A stretch of DNA of 64,000 bases from Adiantum capillus-veneris (taxonomy: Eukaryota > Streptophyta > Polypodiopsida > Polypodiales > Pteridaceae): the NCBI GenBank assembly GCA_014529385.2, contig CM043949.1:106990554-107054553 (forward strand). Reading direction: 5' to 3'. Shown piece after piece: positions 57,449 through 64,000 of this stretch (the first letter of the stretch is position 1; every line of letters begins with the position of its first letter). The notes under the pieces are model-generated. The model saw nothing but the letters and a program-made list of their open reading frames with translations. It did no database searches and had not been told where the DNA came from. The translations under genes and the position numbers were made by a program.

Positions 57449-58051
57449 ATGGATGTTCCCTCTCACTACAGGAAATTCACAATAGAGGATAGGAAGGTGG
57501 TATTAACCCAACCTATTCGAGAGAGAAAGGAGAACGAATCTTATGACGGACCGGAGGATGCAAAAAAAGTTGATTTAGCAGCTCCAGGTGAGACACCTAG
57601 ACCGGTGTACATAGCCACAGATTTGTCTCCAGGCGAGGAAGAGAGACTTTTGAGTCTTCTCAGAGAGTACAGGGATGTGTTTGCATGGTCTTATAAGGAC
57701 TTAAAGGGAGTTGACCCATCGATATGCCAACACACAATCCCACTAAAACAAGACGCAAAGCCTAGCAGACAGAGACCATACACATATAATGATACGTTTG
57801 CTAAGCGAATCAAAGAAGAGATAGATAAGCTAATGGAAGCTGAATTCATATACGAGATTGAACACACCGATTGGGTATCTCCAATTGTGGTGGTACCCAA
57901 GAAGAACGGAAAACTCCGAGTGTGTGTCAACTTAAAGAAAGTGAATGCTGCAACAATCAGGGACAATTATCCCCTGCCGATAACTGATCATGTTCTAGAG
58001 CGTGTATCAGGGAAAAAACATACTCCTTTCTTGATGTTTTTCAGGATATAA
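57449..58051 (+). pseudogene. Reverse transcriptase, first half, element E
   Basis: It carries VFAWSYKDLKGVDPSICQHTI, RQRPYTYN, WVSPIVVVPKKNGKLRVCVN and YPLPITDHVLERV, the fingers and palm start of a Ty3/gypsy RT. The frame ends at 58051 just after the segment before YNQLAIAPED. Two single-base deletions, at about 58015 and in a T run at about 58038, explain the shift to the next frame. Confidence 0.85.
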
Positions 58052-58127
58052 CCAGCTAGCCATAGCACCGGAAGATCAACATAAAACAGCTTTTGCAACG
58101 GAGTGGGGAATTTATGCTTATCGGGTT

Positions 58128-59324
58128 ATGCCTTTTGGTCTAACCAATGCTCCCGCAACCTTCCAGAGGCTGATGACGCATGCTTTCAAAGAATACTTAA
58201 GGTTGTTTCTAGAAATATACATGGATGACTTATGTGTACATTCTCTTCTGAGAGATGAGCATCTAGAACACCTAAGAAAAGTATTTGAGAAATGTAGGAC
58301 ATATCGCATTTGTCTCAATCCTGAGAAATGTGTGTTTATGGTCCGACAGGGCAGAATTCTGGGACATATTGTCTCACAAAACGGAATATCCACGGATTTA
58401 GAGAAGATAAAAGTTATAGTGGATATGCCTAGACCAACCAATGCGAAACAAGTACAGAGCTTTATGGGACATTGCGGATATTATAGACGATTCATTTACA
58501 TGTACGCTATAATAGGCCAACCACTTTACAGGCTAATAGTGAACTTTGAATGGACAGAGGAGTGTGAGGAATCATTCAAGAAATTGAAAGAGGCACTCAT
58601 TACTGCTCCAGTCTTGAAATCACCAGATTGGGAGAAGATATTCCATGTGCATATAGATGCTTCGGCATATGCAATAGGATGCATTCTGGCTCAGCCAGAA
58701 GAAGGAAACATGGATTTTCCTATCTGTTACGCCAGTCGACAGCTCAACAATGCAGAGAAGAATTACACCACAACAGAGCGAGAAGGATTAGGAATGATAT
58801 ATGCTGTGAAGAAATTTTGGCATTATCTTCTAGCCAACAAGTTTGTGTTTTTTACGGATCACCAAGCCTTGCTCTACCTAGTGAATAAACCATGCAATAC
58901 CGGGAGAATAGTGAGATGGTTCATTATCTTACTGGAATTCGACTTCACGGTAGTAGTAAAGAAAGGAAAAACACATCTTAGAGCTGATCATCTTTCGCGA
59001 TTGACGAATGGAGAAGACCCTATAGGAGTAGATGACGACATGCCAGACGCGTACTTGTTCAACATAGAAATGATACCGAAGTGGTCTCAAAATGTCGTTA
59101 GCCTATTAACCTATGGAGGAGAGTTTGATAGAAGAGAATACAACCAGAAACATATTGCTATTCAGCAATCCAAGAATCTTCAATTGGTTGCAGGAAGGTT
59201 GTATCAATTGGGAAATGATCATGTTTTACGACTATGCATCAATCCTGAGGAATATAATATATATCTGTGCGAAAGCACATGTTCAGGAATGTGCATTTCA
59301 TTGTTCAAGAAGGAACACATATAG
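58128..59324 (+). pseudogene. Reverse transcriptase second half and RNase H, element E
   Basis: MPFGLTNAPATFQRL, catalytic YMDDL, ILGHIVSQNGIS and the thumb (FMGHCGYYRRFI) are followed by RNase H (HVHIDASAYAIGCILAQP, SRQLNNAEKNYTTTERE, FFTDHQALLYLVN). After it comes a linker with SQNVVSLLT and LYQLGNDHVLRLC, then a shift at about 59255. Catalytic residues of both domains are present. Only one RNase H domain was seen. Confidence 0.9.
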
Positions 59325-61647
59325 GAATTTGTTACAATTGGGAGTCTATTGGCCAGGAATGAAAGAAAGCGTACATGAATATGTCACTGTATGTATTGTA
59401 TGTTCATCAAAACCGCCAGCAGAGTATTCGACATTATATCAGATAATGATCGCTCCGGAATGGAGTCAGTATATTGTTGAATATCTCACAAATAGAACTT
59501 TCCCAGAAGGAACGTCAAAAGCTCGTCAGAAATCTGTAGAGACAGAAGCTAGAGATTACGCTTTAATAGGAGATCAACTCTATAAGAGAGGTAAAGACAA
59601 CCAGCTTAGGATTTGCGCATCAGAGTCTGAGTATGTGATAATCCTGGAGCAAGCTCATGGAGGAGTAGGTGGAGGCCATTTCTCAGGTGATAAGACAACA
59701 AAACTTGTCTTAGCCGCAGGAATATGGTGGCCAACATTACATATGGACGCTGAGGAATACGTTAAACGGTGTGATGACTGTCAGCGGACCAAAGTACCAC
59801 TTAAAAGAGATGATATGCCGCTTAGACCAATGATGGGGGCAAGAGCTTTTGCAAAATGGGGGATTGATTATGTCGGACCCATTTCACCTCCTGCATATAA
59901 GACTCATGCACAATACATCGTTGTGGCTACAGACTATCTAACAAAGTGGGTCGAAGCAAAGGCAACTCAAAAAGCAGATGCCAGGACCACGGCACAATTT
60001 CTATATGAATACGTCTTTGTACGATATGGATTGCCAATAGAAATTGTGAGTGATCGAGGCACACATTTTATAAATGAAGTGATAGAGATCCTTCTAGATG
60101 AATTCATGGTAATCCATAGGAAATCAGCCCCGTATCATCCACAAGCAAACGGACAAGCTGAAGCAACAAACAAAACCATATGCACGGTCCTTACGAAGAT
60201 TGTATCTGAGTCGAGAACTGACTGGGACCAGAAGTTGCATTCAACATTATGGGCATATAGGGTAGCATATAAAACATCAATAGGAACGACCCCATATAAC
60301 ATGGTTTTTGGGCTAAATGCTATCTTACCAATAGAATTCTTGATTTCAACCTTAAGGGTGGCTAAGGATCTAGAGTGGACAGGGCACGAGCTTTCTGATA
60401 GAATAGATGACCTGGAAAAGCTAGACGAGCTTCGCCTAAAAGCAGTAGCTTCTATCTACGCTCAAAAAAGGCGACAAAAGGAATTTTTTGATAAGCATGT
60501 GCGGACTAAAGAGTTTAAGGTTGGGGACTATGTCCTAGTTTACACTCTGAAACAGCATGCTAAGAAGCTTAAAAAGCGAGGGATGGGACCTCTGGTGATT
60601 AAAGATCTATCACCAAGTGGAGCCGTCAAGCTTGCTACATTAGACGGAGAAGAAATGCCCAATTGGATTAGTGGATGCAGAGTGAAAAAGTATCTTTTGC
60701 CGCTAACCCAAGACATGCTTCTCAAAATACATCAAGAAAAGCTGCGTGTCCAGAAAAAGAAAAAGATTGTGGAGGAAGCGCAAGCCGAGGCGAAGGAAAG
60801 AATGGAGAAAAGAAGACTACTGCGTCAGAAACAGCGCAATGAAGGAGCAATACGAATAAACGCAGTCAGTATAACAGAAATGGATAATGACAAAGAAGAA
60901 CCCATCATTGAATGCAAAGTAGGAACCAACCAAATCAAAGCCAGAGCACTATTGGATTCAGGAGCTCAAACTAACCTACTTTCACTCAGTTTGTATAGAC
61001 AATTGACAAATGCCACTAAATTACAAACTGCCAAGCAAGAGTTAAAGAGTTACTCTGAGAATTCAATCAAAACTGTTGGATGCACAGTTTTACATATACA
61101 GATTAACCAGTATGTGTATCCTCATATGTTTTACGTGGTTGAAGACCAAGCTACACAACATCCATTATTGCTAGGACAACCATGGCAGAAGCAATACAAT
61201 GCAATGATTGACTGGAGTTCTAAATCAGTGCTTATCAAATACGAAGGTGAAAGTCAATCAGTTAAGTTCACCAAAGGAGTAGAGCCAACTCCAAAGGAAG
61301 AATCCAAGAACAAAGGTAAACAACAACCAGAGAAAAAGAAGAAGCAATGGCAACCAAAAGTTTCTATACAACCGGATTGCTCTTCGACGAGGAATTCTCA
61401 ACATTGGATAAGGAAGACAAGCAATAATATAACAGCTCAACCTAGGGAAAAAACGGAGTCAAAGTTGGTATGGAGACCAAAAAAGGTTGTGCCAGAGAAC
61501 ACAAAGGTGGAAAACAGAGTCTTCAATACCAGACAACAGAGTGATTCCAAACAATCAAGGACAGTGAAACAGATCTGGATTCCAAAGAAGTTCATGAGGG
61601 CACAAAGCTATAGCAAGCAAATTTGGATCCCAAGGATTTGTAAATAG
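59113..61647 (+). pseudogene. Integrase with second retropepsin and W-x-P-K tail, element E
   Basis: One 844-residue frame. A first, degenerate zinc module lies at about residues 54-97 (KAHVQECAFH ... CIVC), followed by a complete second one at 181-226 (QAHGGVGGGHFSG ... CDDCQ). The DDE core has D252, D314 and E350 with the typical spacing of 35. The C-terminal part (FKVGDYVLVYTLKQ, GPLVIKDLSPSG) and a coiled coil (EEAQAEAKERMEKRR) follow. A second retropepsin covers about residues 600-705: LLDSGAQTN (D615) and LLLGQPW (G688). The tail has W-x-P-K-like motifs at W746, W787, W822 and W838. The stop is TAG at 61645. The fusion order is shared with C2, so it is inherited. Confidence 0.9.
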
Positions 61648-61983
61648 GAACTCCCTTCAGTACAATCCACGGAAAATCCTAGGTATTTCAAGGCGAGGAA
61701 ATCAACACAAAGAACAAAGCAGGTTTGGGTCGCAAAGAGTTTGTGGCACGCACAAGCGAAGCGGAAGCAGATTTGGATTGTGAAAAAGAACAACAAGGTA
61801 AAGAAGAATCCATCTACTGATTCTACTACCGAAGTGCCAAAACCAACCCAAAACCTGACCACCAATCCTTCAATCAAACAAAGAGCAGCTTTATTGGAAA
61901 GACTGTTGTATCATCGCTCTACAATTGCATTGGGAACTTATGACCAAAACAACTACAATGCTTCGCCCACAAACACTTCATAG
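61648..61983 (+). pseudogene. In-frame continuation of the W-x-P-K tail after TAG
   Basis: After the TAG at 61645-61647 the same frame stays open for 111 codons. It contains two more motifs (KQVWVAK at 61726 and KQIWIVK at 61774), then RAALLERLLYHRSTIA. The TAG is therefore either a recent nonsense change or a site where reading may pass the stop. Confidence 0.65.
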
Positions 61984-62007
61984 TCGTCCGGGAGGACTCA
62001 GACTAGA

Positions 62008-62018
62008 AGGGGGGGAGG
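62008..62018 (+). other. Purine tract after the coding region of element E
   Basis: agaagggggggagg resembles a polypurine tract, but the following sequence (tatacagg) does not begin with TG, and the 5' LTR start does not match. A role as second-strand primer is doubtful. Confidence 0.25.
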
Positions 62019-62100
62019 TATACAGGTATACAGGAGCTACAAAGCAGCTACAAGCGACAGGTATACAGGTATACAGGAGCTACAAAGCAGCTACAAGCGA
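62017..62100. repeat. 42-bp tandem duplication with tatacagg repeats
   Basis: Two copies of a unit containing two aggtatacagg motifs and gctacaaagcagctacaagcgac follow the purine tract. Within each unit the tatacagg motif itself is doubled. Confidence 0.9.
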
Positions 62101-63674
62101 CAAAAACAAAGAAAAACAAAAATTATATTACAAGGGCAGTGCCTTACATGATTTTGCAATTTCTATGTTTGATTGCGGATATTGATAATATTTATGCCCT
62201 TATATACCTTGTTTTGCAACAAGAAGAGATCAAATGATGAATTTGGGTCTCTAGACGTGTAAATATCACTAAATAAGAGTGTTTTTGGAGCTAAAAAGTG
62301 GAAAAAAATGGTAATCCAAGTCCAGAAATCACAAATAAGTGTATATTCATATACACAGGGTTACCAGCTATTTATTGTGTATGTTTGGAATTTTTTGGCT
62401 TCAATTTGCTATTTTCCTTTATTTTTTATGATTTTCTTAATAAAAGTAAAAGAAAAATAAAAAAAAGCAGGTGAAATGAGATCAGAAAAAAGAAAAGAAT
62501 AGACGGTGATGGTCCTAATGACAAGGGCAACCCATGGTAAAAATTGGGTACAATTCTGAAAAAGTTGCGGAAAGTCCGAAACGGCAGAATTTTGGCAAGT
62601 GGACAGAATTCTAAGAAAACAGGTCAAACGGAGTCCAAATTTGGGAAATTTCAAATCCTAAAGCGCATCTCACAACGAGATAGGAGCACATGTCAAATTT
62701 GGTAACAAGTGAACCGGGAAGTCCGAAGTTAAGTATTTTTCACATCACTTTCAAGCTCATTCACACTATTACCTTCTTGGAGAAGAGCAGAGAGCCACAG
62801 GAGCACAGATCTTCTACGACCTTCTGCGACTTCCACGAGATCTCAGAGGACACCAGACATGAGAGGTAGACTCGTTGCCATAAGCTTTTGATGCTTATCA
62901 TTAACTTTTGTCACGAAAACTGACCAAAACCAAGAAACAAGAGCAGACGGGGAATGGGGTAGAATGCTAGGTAGTGGCACAACCGCCTAACCAAACCTTG
63001 CAAGAACTTATAGGTGGGTTACCCTAGTATAGAATATGGGTTTCTAACACTCAAAGCTCGAGAAAGAACGACTGGAAAAACCCTAGGTCAACAGAGCCTA
63101 CAAGAGGCAAACAGGAAAAAGTTGTTGAAACGACACAAAACTTCTCAGGAAGCTTAACAACATCGAGGGCAATGCAACCATGGAGTATCTCCAGGTTTGG
63201 ACCACCAAAAGTGGGTCAAAACAACCGATTCGACGACAGACACACAAAGCGTCATTTTGGCATAACGGCTGAAATTGACGACCGAATGAAATGAAACTTC
63301 ACAAGCAGCTTCAAGTAACTATCGATGACTTATGTTTGCAAGCAAAACCCAAAAGAAAGCTGATTCACTTACCGATGGTGAAAAAGACGCTTTCGGGCAA
63401 CCAAATGGAGAAAGATGGAGAACGGGGAGCCAAAGTCAAGTTCAACCAAATAGATGGCTTCACAACATATCCAATGAGCTGGAAATGCAACTCTCGAGAA
63501 GAAAAGTTGAAGAAATTCAACTCCAAGGCAAAAAGACGACTTCGGAGACTGAAATGCCTATAAGGGGGCTTTTTAGCTAAACTGATGACTTTTTAAGTTG
63601 AAAACTAGTTAGCAGGGCTTAGGGCACTAGCACAAAGCATTCTTTGCACAAAAAGGACCAACATTTCAAGAAAA

Positions 63675-63696
63675 GACATCATACGCGTATGATGTC
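63675..63696. repeat. Palindrome copy 5 (3' region of E)
   Basis: A perfect 22-base palindrome with centre GC. Confidence 0.95.
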
Positions 63697-63958
63697 TCAC
63701 AGCATGAATTTCACATCCATTTCAACATTTGAGTGCATAGCCTCATTCCACATGTTAATCACATCCTATGAACCAAGTATCATGAGAATTGGAGTTAGAA
63801 AACCCAAGGAAAACCAAAAAGACGCAAAGTAGGCCATAAAATTGATTTTTGGTCCTAATTTTGTCAAAATAACTCCAAACTCATTAAAACTTTGTAGGAT
63901 TGTTGTTAAACACATCTACAAGCTATCTAGAACCAAAAAGCACCATTTTGACACAAAA

Positions 63959-63980
63959 GACATCATACGTGTATGATGTC
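63959..63980. repeat. Palindrome copy 6 (3' region of E)
   Basis: Perfect 10-base arms with centre GT, 284 bases after copy 5. Confidence 0.95.
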
Positions 63981-64000
63981 TATTTGCACTTATAGAGCCA

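Larger units (their letters stand above)
49963..64000 (+). mobile_element. Ty3/gypsy element E, right end beyond the window
   Basis: In order on the plus strand: putative LTR, primer site, leader with palindromes, gag, protease, RT, RNase H, integrase, second protease, W-x-P-K tail and a long 3' noncoding region. The frame is broken by several single-base shifts but the domains have almost no internal stops. It belongs to the same lineage as C1 and C2. Confidence 0.85.
62101..64000 (+). other. 3' noncoding region of element E
   Basis: No gene was recognised. It contains palindrome copies 5 and 6. The 3' LTR was not found and must lie beyond the window. Confidence 0.5.

Noticed and set aside
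60700-60850. Chromodomain at the integrase C-terminus of E
   Set aside because: The region is a basic coiled coil without the aromatic cage pattern; the Asp-type primer site also argues against a chromovirus.
62008-62030. 3' LTR start of element E at the purine tract
   Set aside because: The sequence after the tract lacks a TG start and does not match the candidate 5' LTR; the 3' LTR is probably outside the window.

Overview
The window looks like nuclear DNA of a land plant with a large, repeat-rich genome. The reasons are plant-type Ty3/gypsy LTR retrotransposons primed by initiator-Met or Asp tRNA, a PIF1-type rolling-circle transposon, very many long (GA)n/(CT)n tracts, and short GT-AG introns in a recognisable plant-like BUD32 gene. 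A fern or other non-flowering lineage is possible from the density of (GA)n, but the sequence alone cannot settle this. No tRNA, rRNA, CRISPR or bacterial-type operon was seen.

Layout. 1-3402: Ty3/gypsy element A, minus strand, leaving the window at the left edge in its protease. 3403-6899: element B, minus strand, decayed gag, initiator-Met primer site and a putative LTR. 7186-8024: first four exons of BUD32 (KEOPS complex kinase), minus strand; the exon with the DFG loop is missing from the adjacent sequence, which runs into element B. 9325-15176: a Helentron (Helitron-related) on the minus strand with Rep, PIF1 helicase and an endonuclease domain. Upstream on the same strand lie an intact coiled-coil/ORF1-like gene (15612-16322) and an RPA70-like gene with introns (16983-18276, perhaps to 18812). 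20820-24821: gag and 5' LTR of truncated element C1, minus. 24822-45100: old plus-strand Ty3/gypsy element D, split by element C2. 25246-38370: complete LTR element C2, minus, with LTRs at both ends and a perfect 5-bp target duplication (atcgg). 46330-47130: remnant of an E-like gag. About 49963 to the right edge: long plus-strand element E with gag, protease, RT, RNase H and integrase, broken by single-base shifts.

C2 and E are divergent members of one lineage with an unusual shared architecture. After the integrase, in the same frame, both carry a coiled-coil stretch, a second retropepsin-like domain, and a basic tail with repeated W-x-P-K motifs. C1, C2 and E have Asp-tRNA-type primer sites, and each carries its own kind of repeat array in the leader between primer site and gag. 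In E this is a set of near-perfect 22-nt palindromes that recurs in the 3' noncoding region. This lineage is the strongest candidate here for something undescribed. The Helentron with neighbouring RPA and coiled-coil genes, and the interrupted BUD32 gene, come next.
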